Shown here in pieces: positions 1 to 5,408 of a stretch of 5,408 nt of DNA. Both the position numbers and the translations under genes were made by a program. Source of the stretch: Bacteroidales bacterium (lineage in GTDB: Bacteria > Bacteroidota > Bacteroidia > Bacteroidales > Paludibacteraceae); NCBI GenBank assembly GCA_900768725.1, contig CAAGDU010000124.1, forward strand, positions 1 through 5,408, given 5' to 3'. The notes beneath the pieces are model-generated. The model searched no databases. It saw nothing but the letters and a program-made list of their open reading frames with translations, and was not told the origin of the DNA. Position 1 is the stretch's first letter. Every line of letters begins with the position of its first letter.

Positions 1-81
1 CCGAACCTACACAAAAATCAAGGGCTAAAAGAACACTATTTCAAAGATCTCTTGCTTTACGGACTCAAAGCCTCCGCTTAG
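1..81 (+). CDS. C-terminal fragment of an unidentified protein (5' end outside window)
   Basis: Frame 1 is open from the first base to a TAG stop at 79-81 and gives 26 residues ending in HYFKDLLLYGLKASA. The composition (alternating charged and hydrophobic residues, amphipathic helix-like) looks like a real protein end rather than random translation. The minus-strand gene ending at 271 would then be convergent with it, as expected for the intergenic repeats between them. I do not recognise the family from this tail, and no function is proposed. It could also be a chance open frame, because only 78 coding bases are visible. Confidence 0.45.
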   Translation, partial: PNLHKNQGLKEHYFKDLLLYGLKASA

Positions 82-138
82 CAACATATATAAAGTCAAA
101 TTTTTAACGGACTATTGATATTTAGATAACTGATTATT

Positions 139-270
139 GACCACTTCGTTGAACGACCGTTTCACTGTCCGACCGCTACGCTGAACGACTGATTTACATT
201 TGATACTATGTCTGACAGCGTCAGCGGTCTTTCAGCGAACGAAGTGAGCGGTCTGATAGTCGTTAGTCGG
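139..270. repeat. Intergenic block of imperfect inverted repeats between convergent genes
   Basis: The 189 bases between the two convergent stops contain many variants of the words GAACGAC, GCGGTC/GACCGC and CGAAGTG in both orientations. The segment 171-182 (GACCGCTACGCT) is the reverse complement of 217-229 apart from one inserted base. The word CGAAGTG (240-246) recurs inverted as CACTTCG at 142-148. CTGAC-AGC-GTCAG (212-224) is a perfect small hairpin. RNA from either strand could fold into a long imperfect stem. No T-tract follows any stem, so it is not a canonical intrinsic terminator, although its place between convergent ends would suit a bidirectional one. Bases 82-138 are AT-rich with nothing I can name. 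Confidence 0.5.
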
Positions 271-1647
271 TCATATCATTTTCCACTCTTGCACGGTGCG
301 TTGGAGGTGCTTCCAGCCGTACCATGCTATGTCCACCGTGAGGGGGTAAAGCAAAATCCATGCCACGGCTTGCCACCACCATCCGAAGCCAAAACCGGCT
401 ACAAACAGCGTCAACAGTAGGAAAAATGGAACACCAACCACTACCGAAAGGATAATTCGCCACGTGTTTGTGAACATCTTATCCGTCTTTAGGAACATCA
501 ATGGCAGGGTATAGAGCAGGATGTTCGGCCATAGCGAGACTATCCATACGGGCAGTATCAGCAGGCTCAGCAGGGTATATCCGAGGGCGCGCCATACGCT
601 GCCTTTATGCAGGTTGCGATAGTCCAAATGGCGTTTCTTGCACTCGGCGAGGATGTTCCTCACTTCCTTGCATCGTGCTTCGAACACCTCCGGCTGCTCG
701 GCTTTCTCCTTCGCCAACGCCGCCACCACCGCCTTCTCCGCTTCCAAACGCGCAGGGAGAGGGAGAGAAGAGGACCCACCCCGTCCCTCCCTACAGAGGG
801 AGGGGGAAAGATTAGTATCTATAGACGAAGGTAACTCTACGCCCTCCCCCTTGTAGGGGTCCCCGCAAGCAACGCGCAGTGGGGTGCTCTTGTAGGGGGA
901 GTTGGAGAGGGTCCATTCCACCACATCATAGTTCTCCATATCCTGCACGTCAAGCATCATCTCTTGGATGCGTTGGCGGACTATCTTGTTCACCTCTCGC
1001 TGTGCGGTGCGGGGTTTGGTCTGATAGAGTGCATAGTAAGGTTGCAGGTGCACGGGCTCGCCGAAGCGATAGAGCGCCTCGGTCTTTGCCTCGAAATAGT
1101 CGGAGTAGTGGTTGCAGCAGGGCACTATCACGATGTCTTTCTCGAAATTTGCCTTCTCTGCTGCTTGAAAAGCCAGCCTCGTGTAGCCGAAGGAGAACTC
1201 GCCGAGGTAGTGCCTGTCTTGGTGTCCACCCTCGGGGAAGATAATCAAGCGGTTGCCTTCTAACAGTTTCTGCTCCGTGGTGGCAAGCATCGCCTCGTTC
1301 TTCTGCAGCGCCTCCGCGCCGTCGAAGTTCAGGCGGAAGGCAGGCACCAAGCCGAGCCAATTGAAGAACTTATCCGCTATCGCGCTCTTGCCGAACACAT
1401 CGCCGCGCGCCACCACGTAGGGATGACTCTCGTTCTCTAAACCAAGTAAGAGCAGCAACGGGTCGCAGGCGCAGTTCTGATGGTTCGATGCAAACACCAC
1501 GGGAATACCCTGCTCGGGGATGTTCTCTTTGCCGATATAATAGACTTTCTTATAGAAGACGCGGCTGTGCAGAAACCGCACATAGTGCTTAAACACGCGG
1601 TAGCCGATGCCGCCCTTAGGTATAGGTAAATTATCTTTCATAGGCAT
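271..1647 (-). CDS. PlsC-type 1-acyl-glycerol-3-phosphate acyltransferase family membrane protein
   Basis: This 458-residue protein belongs to the glycerolipid acyltransferase (PlsC/LPLAT) superfamily, which transfers a fatty acyl group to a (lyso)phospholipid precursor at the inner membrane. The N-terminal half is the catalytic domain. NHQNCACD (55-62) is the acceptor/catalytic His-Asp motif, with H56 and D62 five residues apart rather than the textbook four. PAFR (102-105) is the second block. FPEGG (137-141) is the substrate-binding block, followed by VIVPCCNHY near 175. The C-terminal part has an amphipathic helix (about 300-340) and hydrophobic membrane segments near 358-385 and 398-442, an arrangement typical of the longer Bacteroidetes members. 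Residues about 246-299 are an in-frame repeat-derived insertion (see repeat). ATG at 1647 is preferred because a promoter -7 box ends only 20 bases upstream; ATG at 1641 is possible. It stands alone with its own promoter. The exact substrate is not evident: lyso-PA or glycerol-3-phosphate acylation is likely, but other lysolipids are possible. Confidence 0.88.
   Translation of the reverse strand: MPMKDNLPIPKGGIGYRVFKHYVRFLHSRVFYKKVYYIGKENIPEQGIPVVFASNHQNCACDPLLLLLGLENESHPYVVARGDVFGKSAIADKFFNWLGLVPAFRLNFDGAEALQKNEAMLATTEQKLLEGNRLIIFPEGGHQDRHYLGEFSFGYTRLAFQAAEKANFEKDIVIVPCCNHYSDYFEAKTEALYRFGEPVHLQPYYALYQTKPRTAQREVNKIVRQRIQEMMLDVQDMENYDVVEWTLSNSPYKSTPLRVACGDPYKGEGVELPSSIDTNLSPSLCREGRGGSSSLPLPARLEAEKAVVAALAKEKAEQPEVFEARCKEVRNILAECKKRHLDYRNLHKGSVWRALGYTLLSLLILPVWIVSLWPNILLYTLPLMFLKTDKMFTNTWRIILSVVVGVPFFLLLTLFVAGFGFGWWWQAVAWILLYPLTVDIAWYGWKHLQRTVQEWKMI
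751..912. repeat. Hairpin-rich C/G repeat block inside the acyltransferase gene
   Basis: About 160 bases unlike the rest of the gene. They hold a perfect 8-bp hairpin with a 4-base loop (785-792 with 797-804), a 5-bp hairpin CCCCT/AGGGG (847-851 with 855-859), an 8-bp inverted pair CTCCCCCT/AGGGGGAG (844-851 with 894-901), and the palindrome GGGGTCCCC (856-864). On the coding strand CCCCTACAAG occurs twice, 39 bp apart (889-898 and 850-859), both read as PYK. The peptide (residues about 246-299) is rich in S, P, G and R with no expected structure. Homologues I recall have a shorter, helix-leading linker here between a conserved ENYD segment and the following LEAEKA helix. The block resembles the dispersed palindromic repeats of Bacteroidales genomes; that likeness is from memory, not a search. 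Confidence 0.7.
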
Positions 1648-1666
1648 AATTCCGCAAAATCGTCGG

Positions 1667-1698
1667 CAAAGGTACGGCTTTTTGTCGGAATAACCAAA
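1667..1698 (-). promoter_or_regulatory. Bacteroidetes sigma-ABfr-type promoter of the acyltransferase gene
   Basis: On the minus strand, TTTG at 1698-1695 (-33 element) is followed after exactly 20 bases by TACCTTTG at 1674-1667 (-7 element, consensus TAnnTTTG). Transcription would start near 1661, leaving a leader of about 13 nt before ATG 1647 with no Shine-Dalgarno sequence. This is usual in Bacteroidetes. An inverted repeat overlaps the element (see separate entry). Confidence 0.8.
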
Positions 1699-1727
1699 AA
1701 ATCGAAAAAACGGTCAACTTATTCCGA
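1685..1727. promoter_or_regulatory. 9-bp perfect inverted repeat straddling the -33 element
   Basis: TCGGAATAA at 1685-1693 is matched exactly by its reverse complement TTATTCCGA at 1719-1727, with a 25-base spacer containing two A-tracts (T-runs on the minus strand). One arm lies between the -33 and -7 boxes of the acyltransferase promoter and the other just upstream of -33. This is a layout suited to an operator bound by a dimeric regulator, possibly with looping. It also lies 20-62 bases after the helicase stop codon, so it could instead act as a weak stem-loop terminator for the helicase mRNA. No trans-acting factor can be named. Confidence 0.4.
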
Positions 1728-1746
1728 AAATTTGCTAATCTTTTGA

Positions 1747-4062
1747 TTATCTAATGAGAACCAATTTGGCATAAGTCAGAAGGAGGGTCTTGATGCCGTG
1801 TTGATCAAACCGAATTTCTATCTTGTCGTTGCCGCTGTCGGGGTCGGTGTAGGCACGGACCACCGTGCCGTTGCCGAAGGTGCGATGGCTCACGCGGTCG
1901 CCCTCCTTATACTGCGAGAGTGCTTCCGACTTGGCTGCACTGACTTGGCGGCGGGGAGAGAGCGTAATAGAAGCCCCGACAAGTCGGGACGCACCCGGAC
2001 ATTTACCGGTAGGCGAGGACACACCGACAAATCGGGATGCAAACGCCTGCGTACCCGATATACTCGGGGCGTTGATATGCAAGCAATTTCTGTCGATTTC
2101 ACCGAGGAAACGCGAGGGGGAACTGAACTCTGTCTTGCCGTTGCGGAAGCGTTGTTGGGCGAAAGAAAGGTGGCATACCTGCATGGCGCGGGTAATCGCC
2201 ACATAGAGTAGTCGGCGCTCCTCCTCTATCTCCTGCGGACGCACACTCATCTGCGAGGGGAAGAGATTCTCCTCCATGCCCACGATATACACCACGGGGA
2301 ACTCCAACCCCTTGGCAGCGTGTACGGTCATCAGCGTAACGCGCGGCGTGTGGTCATCGAGTTTCTCGTCTTGGTCAGTCAGCAGCGACACCTCTGCCAA
2401 AAAGTCCATTATCCTCGGTTTCATCGGGGTTTCTTGGGACGCATCTGCCTCTTGGACGGCAAAAGCGCCGTCGCCGTAGGTCTCCACAAACTCGTGGATA
2501 CTGCCCAGCAACTCCTCCATGTTCTCCGCGCGGTCGATACCCTCGGCAGTCTTGTCCATTGCCGCCGCAGTAGCGAGCCCCGACTCGCGCATGACCATAT
2601 CGGCGAACTCATAGGCATCCAATTGCTCCGTGCGCTCGCTGAAGCACTGTATCATGGCGGCAAACAGCGTCAGTTTCTTGGCTGTTGCCGCGCTCACAGG
2701 CAGCCCGTAGCGGGCAGGCTCAGCACATACCTCGTACATAGAAACCCCGTTCAATAGGGAGGAATCTGCAATTTTCTTGACCGTGGTCTCGCCTATCCCG
2801 CGGGCGGGGAGGTTGATGACACGCTGCAGCGCAGCATCATCGGATGGGTTGACGGCAAGGCGGAAGTAACCGATGGTGTCTTTCACCTCTTTGCGCTGGT
2901 AGAAAGAGGTGCCGCCATAGATACGATAGGGGATATTGAGTTGCCGCAGGGCGTTCTCGAAGACGCGCGACTGGGCGTTGGTGCGGTAGAGTATGGCGAT
3001 ATCTTCGGGCGAATAGCGGCGCAGGGCGATATCCTCCTGCTGAATCATCCGTGCGATGCCATCGCCTTCCTCGCGGTCGGTGGGGAAGCGGCTGAGGTCA
3101 ATGGCACTGCCCTTCTCTTTCTCGGAATAGACCTCCTTGTAGATTTGGTGCTCGTTGTGCTTGATGAGCGAGTTCGCCGCCTGCACGATGGTCTGTGTGG
3201 AGCGGTAGTTGCGCTCCAGTTTGAAGAGCCGCGCGTTGGGATAGGTGTGCTGAAACTGCAAGATATTGCGTATGTCCGCGCCTCGGAATGAGTAGATAGA
3301 CTGCGCGTCGTCGCCCACCACGCAGACCATGTTTGTCGGCTCGGCGAGGAGTTTCACTAGGAGGTACTGCACGTAGTTGGTGTCTTGGTACTCGTCCACC
3401 AATATATACTGAAAAGCATCTTGGTACTTCGTGCGCACCGTCTCGTTTTGCTGCAGCAGTCGGCAGAGGTTCACCAATAGGTCATCGAAATCCATGGCAT
3501 TGGCGGCGCGGAGGTGCTGCTCGTAGTAGTGATAGACCGTGGGCATCTCGTACATGCGTTGCTCGCGGTCTTGGCGGTAGATGTCGGTGCGTTTGCCGTA
3601 CTCTTCGGGGGTGATGAGTGCGTTCTTGGCGGCAGAAATCTTCGCCAGCACATTGCCTAATTTATAGATTTTCTCGTCCAGTTCACGCTCTTTGAGGATA
3701 CGCTTGACGAGGGCTTTGGAGTCGGAGGTGTCGTAGATGGTGAAGTCGCGGGTATAGCCGAGCGCTTCGGCTTCGGTGCGGAGGATACGGGCGGCTATGC
3801 TGTGGAAAGTGCCCATCCAGAGGTAACGCGCATCGCCATCGGGCAGCAGGCGGACAATACGCTCCTTCATCTCGCGGGCGGCTTTGTTGGTGAACGTGAG
3901 GGCAAGGATGTTCCCCGCGTGCAGCCCTTGCTGCATGAGGTACGCCACTTTGTGGGTCAGCACGCGCGTCTTGCCTGAGCCCGCGCCGGCAATGACCAAC
4001 TCGGGACCGGCGATGTATTCCACCGCCTCACGCTGAACGGGATTGAGAGAAGAAAGCGTCAT
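1747..4062 (-). CDS. uvrD: UvrD/PcrA-type ATP-dependent 3'-5' DNA helicase with C-terminal Tudor-like domain
   Basis: A 771-residue superfamily 1A helicase, close to the usual PcrA/UvrD length, which unwinds DNA in nucleotide-excision and mismatch repair, removes RecA filaments and works at transcription-repair conflicts. All motifs are present in order: Q motif LNPVQREA (6-13, Q10); Walker A AGAGSGKT (25-32, K31); Ia ALTFTNKAA (54-62); Ib GTFHS (84-88); II VDEYQDTN (222-229, D223 E224); III VGDDAQSIYSFRG (249-261, R260); IV LERNYRS (282-288); V VTLMTVHAAKGLEF (575-588); VI EEERRLLYVAITRA (613-626, R625). Residues 718-771 (GDRVSHRTFGNGTVV, then GIKTLLLTYAKL) form the PcrA/UvrD-type Tudor-like fold, which in other bacteria contacts RNA polymerase. 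The linker 660-717 is unusually long and carries palindromic repeats. ATG 4062 lies directly before the Q motif and about 68 nt after the predicted transcript start. Whether to call it UvrD or PcrA is a naming choice. No nuclease domain is present, so AddA or RecB is excluded. Confidence 0.96.
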   Translation of the reverse strand: MTLSSLNPVQREAVEYIAGPELVIAGAGSGKTRVLTHKVAYLMQQGLHAGNILALTFTNKAAREMKERIVRLLPDGDARYLWMGTFHSIAARILRTEAEALGYTRDFTIYDTSDSKALVKRILKERELDEKIYKLGNVLAKISAAKNALITPEEYGKRTDIYRQDREQRMYEMPTVYHYYEQHLRAANAMDFDDLLVNLCRLLQQNETVRTKYQDAFQYILVDEYQDTNYVQYLLVKLLAEPTNMVCVVGDDAQSIYSFRGADIRNILQFQHTYPNARLFKLERNYRSTQTIVQAANSLIKHNEHQIYKEVYSEKEKGSAIDLSRFPTDREEGDGIARMIQQEDIALRRYSPEDIAILYRTNAQSRVFENALRQLNIPYRIYGGTSFYQRKEVKDTIGYFRLAVNPSDDAALQRVINLPARGIGETTVKKIADSSLLNGVSMYEVCAEPARYGLPVSAATAKKLTLFAAMIQCFSERTEQLDAYEFADMVMRESGLATAAAMDKTAEGIDRAENMEELLGSIHEFVETYGDGAFAVQEADASQETPMKPRIMDFLAEVSLLTDQDEKLDDHTPRVTLMTVHAAKGLEFPVVYIVGMEENLFPSQMSVRPQEIEEERRLLYVAITRAMQVCHLSFAQQRFRNGKTEFSSPSRFLGEIDRNCLHINAPSISGTQAFASRFVGVSSPTGKCPGASRLVGASITLSPRRQVSAAKSEALSQYKEGDRVSHRTFGNGTVVRAYTDPDSGNDKIEIRFDQHGIKTLLLTYAKLVLIR
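1975..2068. repeat. Short palindromic repeats in the helicase linker (48-bp-spaced pair plus a third hairpin)
   Basis: CCCGAC-AA-GTCGGG (1975-1988) is a perfect 6-bp inverted repeat. CCGA-CAAA-TCGG (2024-2035) and CCCGA-TATAC-TCGGG (2054-2068) are two more. The 18 bases 1976-1993 and 2024-2041 match at 16 positions, exactly 48 bp (16 codons) apart, so they encode in-phase ASRLVG and ASRFVG. They lie in residues about 665-696, after helicase motif VI and before the Tudor-like domain, where length is not conserved in the family. The hairpins have the look of a dispersed intergenic palindrome that has landed in the gene twice. Confidence 0.7.
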
Positions 4063-4136
4063 TTCTATTCTATGGTATCATTATATGAATAGACCTATGT
4101 TGAGTGAATACGGAACAATAGATTTGAAACCGAGTG

Positions 4137-4168
4137 CAAAGATACGATAAATTTTCCAAATATGCAAA
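4137..4168 (-). promoter_or_regulatory. uvrD: Bacteroidetes sigma-ABfr-type promoter of the helicase gene
   Basis: On the minus strand, TTTG at 4168-4165 and TATCTTTG at 4144-4137 are separated by exactly 20 bases, matching the -33/-7 consensus of Bacteroidetes housekeeping promoters. The predicted start is near 4131, giving a 5' leader of about 68 nt that is AT-rich with an A-rich stretch just before ATG 4062. No SOS-type palindrome was seen near it. It shows that the helicase is transcribed independently of the upstream regulator gene, which ends at 4205. Confidence 0.8.
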
Positions 4169-4192
4169 TGAACATAAGGTTCTTGTATAAAT

Positions 4193-4220
4193 AGTGGTTA
4201 GTGGTTAGTGGTCAGTGGTT
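4193..4220. repeat. Four tandem 7-bp units (AGTGGTT) spanning the regulator's stop codon
   Basis: AGTGGTT at 4193, 4200 and 4214 and AGTGGTC at 4207 form an uninterrupted four-unit array, followed by a decayed fifth unit (AGGGCTT, 4221-4227). On the coding strand it reads as repeats of AACCACT and supplies the protein's last residues TTDH and its TAA stop at 4207-4205. Because 7 is not a multiple of 3 and the unit pair contains TAA, any reading frame entering the array reaches a stop within about 21 bases. Confidence 0.75.
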
Positions 4221-5408
4221 AGGGCTTGGTTGCGGGTTTGGGTGCGGTAGTTATAGACCGTTTTGACGGAGATGCGGAGGAAGCGTGCGATGTCTTCTGA
4301 GCGCGTGATGCCGAGACGGATGAGGGCATAGACGCGCAGTTCGGTGGTCAGTTGTTTGGCGTTGAGTGTTGAGGAGTCGGCGTTGCTTGTTGAGCGATTG
4401 GTGTTGATGTTGAATTGCTCCTCGGGGGGTAGGTTGGCGTTTAGGTCTTCGATAAAGGTAGGGAAGAGCGAGAGGAAAGACTCGTCGAAGTGTTGGTAGA
4501 ACTCTTGTAGGGTTTTATCGATGAGTTCGTTGGATTTGACGAGGTTGAGCAGTTGCTTGGGGTTCTCGGAGAGTGCGGTGCGGCGTAGTTTTTTCTGGTA
4601 CTGCGTCATGGTTTCTATGATGTCGGAGCATTCGGTCATGTAGCGTGTAACGTAGGTATCTCGGACGCGGTTGGAGATGGTGAGTTGGGTGTTGAGAGTG
4701 GAGAGTTGGGTGTTTAGGGTGGAGAGTTGAGCGTTGAGCGTGGAGAGTTTGGTGTTTACTCGTTTGTATCGCCGCAAGAGGAATGCGAGTACGACAAGCA
4801 AGAGTGCGAGTACTACGACAGCGGCAATCATGGCATAGACGAGCCGTTTGAGTTGGTGTTGCTGTTGGGTGATTTGCAATTGGTAGGCATTGAGAATAAG
4901 CGGCATGTCGTTTGCCATCTCGATGGTGCGGAGTCGTGCGCTGCTCTGCTCGGCGTCTTGTATGCAGCAGTTCATATACCGGTATGCTCGTTCGATGTCG
5001 CCGCGCTGATAGAGGATGAGTGCCACCTCTCGGAGGGAGGCATGCTCGAGGACACCTTGCTGCATGTCGGCGATGGCGGAAGTGGCGTAATAGAGCAGGG
5101 CAGAGTCTTGCAGGGCGGGGTCGTGGGTCTGCCAATAGAGGTTTTGGTAGCAGGAGCCGAGAGTGTTGGCGAAATAGCGGATATAGGGGCTATTTGCGGG
5201 CAGTGTGCGGTAGGTAGGCAGCAGGATGTCCAAGGCTTTTTGGGGGGAGTGGGGTAGGTTGGTGAGGGCTTGCTCCTGCTTAAGCCATGCGGAGTCGGTC
5301 TCGGAAGCGATGGTGAGGTGTCGCAGCGGCAGGATATGTTCGCGTGCGCGGGCTTGGTCTTCGGCGATGGTGGAGAACTCGGCTTGCCATATATAGGTAA
5401 GGTTGAGG
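4205..5408 (-). CDS. Membrane-anchored TPR/HTH regulator, DUF6377 type (N-terminus outside window)
   Basis: The frame is open to the window edge, giving 400 visible residues; about 130-170 more, including a signal peptide, would be expected upstream. The TTG at 5233 is not a credible start because in-frame protein-like sequence (for example RARE, then HILPLRHL) continues beyond it. In order: TPR-like helices from the window edge to about 4900; one membrane segment (4775-4843, LVYAMIAAVVVLALLLVVLAF) followed by RRYKR, which by the positive-inside rule puts the C-terminus in the cytoplasm; a heptad coiled coil (4673-4753); a helical region with the family-like KSNELIDKTLQEFYQHFDESF; and a LuxR-like HTH (about 4232-4342, ELRVYALIRLGITRSEDIA, then FLRISVKTVYNYR). 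This matches DUF6377 proteins of Bacteroidetes as I recall them. The likely role is sensing at the envelope through the TPR part and controlling transcription through the HTH. Target genes and signal are unknown. No partner gene, such as a SusC/D pair, lies in the window. Confidence 0.85.
   Translation of the reverse strand, partial: LNLTYIWQAEFSTIAEDQARAREHILPLRHLTIASETDSAWLKQEQALTNLPHSPQKALDILLPTYRTLPANSPYIRYFANTLGSCYQNLYWQTHDPALQDSALLYYATSAIADMQQGVLEHASLREVALILYQRGDIERAYRYMNCCIQDAEQSSARLRTIEMANDMPLILNAYQLQITQQQHQLKRLVYAMIAAVVVLALLLVVLAFLLRRYKRVNTKLSTLNAQLSTLNTQLSTLNTQLTISNRVRDTYVTRYMTECSDIIETMTQYQKKLRRTALSENPKQLLNLVKSNELIDKTLQEFYQHFDESFLSLFPTFIEDLNANLPPEEQFNINTNRSTSNADSSTLNAKQLTTELRVYALIRLGITRSEDIARFLRISVKTVYNYRTQTRNQALTTDH
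4358..4405 (-). repeat. Second patch of STLN-type repeat DNA before the HTH
   Basis: Between the family-conserved PPEEQF and the start of the HTH (TTELRVYALIRLG), this protein has NTNRSTSNADSSTLNAK. DUF6377 relatives, as I remember them, have a shorter segment. The DNA GCGTTGAGTGTTGAGGAG resembles a degenerate unit of the 21-bp array at 4685-4747, and STLNA recurs in both. It is probably a separate insertion or a decayed copy of the same repeat. Confidence 0.45.
4685..4747 (-). repeat. Three tandem 21-bp units encoding a LSTLNTQ coiled coil
   Basis: Plus-strand units start at 4685, 4706 and 4727, each 21 bp. They share the pattern TTGxGxGTTxAGxGTGGAGAG, with partial units on both sides (near 4676-4684 and 4748-4753). 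They translate to consecutive heptads LSTLNAQ, LSTLNTQ, LSTLNTQ just after the membrane segment. Leucines at fixed heptad positions fit a parallel coiled coil, so the array lengthens a natural signalling helix by whole heptads. Unit sequences differ at 2-5 positions, so this array is moderately old. Confidence 0.85.

Noticed and set aside
785..804. Perfect hairpin as an intrinsic terminator
   Set aside because: It lies inside the acyltransferase coding frame, and no U-run follows on the minus strand.
879..1360. Overlapping open frames on both strands (121, 99 and 136 codons) within the acyltransferase gene
   Set aside because: The products are low-complexity R/S/A/G-rich, and the acyltransferase motifs in the other frame show which one is real.
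271..1647. Acyltransferase as a pseudogene disrupted by repeat insertion
   Set aside because: The frame is continuous across the block, and both the catalytic motifs and the C-terminal membrane segments are intact.
1975..2068. CRISPR-like array because of spaced palindromic repeats
   Set aside because: Only two similar 18-bp units with a coding-frame spacer, inside a helicase gene; no leader or cas genes.
2320..2757. Plus-strand open frame of 145 codons opposite the helicase gene
   Set aside because: It is fully antisense to conserved helicase sequence, has no promoter or recognisable domain, and is explained as a codon-bias shadow.
1747..4062. Helicase as part of an anti-phage system (for example a GajB-like UvrD helicase)
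   Set aside because: It is full-length with all motifs and a PcrA-type Tudor-like C-terminus, has its own housekeeping promoter and has no GajA-like or nuclease neighbour.
5231..5233. TTG as start codon of the DUF6377 gene
   Set aside because: The same frame stays open and protein-like for 58 more codons to the window edge, and the family has a longer N-terminal TPR region.
4727..5257. Plus-strand open frame of 176 codons opposite the DUF6377 gene
   Set aside because: Antisense to a gene with clear membrane, coiled-coil and HTH features; no independent support.

Overview
The window looks like ordinary chromosome of a Bacteroidales bacterium (Prevotella/Bacteroides relatives). Three signs point there. 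Two near-perfect Bacteroidetes-type promoters (TTTG, 20 bases, TAnnTTTG) sit directly upstream of genes. There are no strong Shine-Dalgarno sequences. The right-hand gene has the architecture of the Bacteroidetes-specific DUF6377 regulator family. No RNA gene, CRISPR array, transposase, phage gene or defence cassette was found.

Layout: bases 1-81 hold what is probably the last 26 codons of a plus-strand gene of unknown function. Bases 82-270 are a convergent intergenic region rich in short imperfect inverted repeats. Three genes follow, all on the minus strand. A membrane-associated PlsC-type acyltransferase (271-1647) has its own promoter in 1648-1746. A full-length UvrD/PcrA-type superfamily 1A DNA helicase with a C-terminal Tudor-like domain (1747-4062) has its own promoter at 4137-4168. 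A membrane-anchored TPR / coiled-coil / helix-turn-helix regulator of the DUF6377 type (4205 to beyond 5408) lacks its N-terminus because the window ends. The three look like independent transcription units: lipid synthesis, DNA repair, and signal-responsive regulation. Nothing suggests they work in one pathway.

The unusual feature is not a new gene system but repeat DNA inside the genes. All three minus-strand genes carry short repetitive or palindromic DNA in frame at poorly conserved linkers. The acyltransferase has about 160 bases of hairpin-forming C/G-rich repeats. The helicase has a 48-bp-spaced pair of hairpins plus a third hairpin just before its Tudor domain. The regulator has a 21-bp minisatellite encoding a LSTLNTQ coiled coil, a related second patch before its HTH, and a 7-bp tandem array that contains its stop codon. 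Each array keeps the reading frame (periods of 48, 39 and 21 bp), and the catalytic motifs around them look intact. This suggests dispersed repeats that invade coding regions and are tolerated as linkers.
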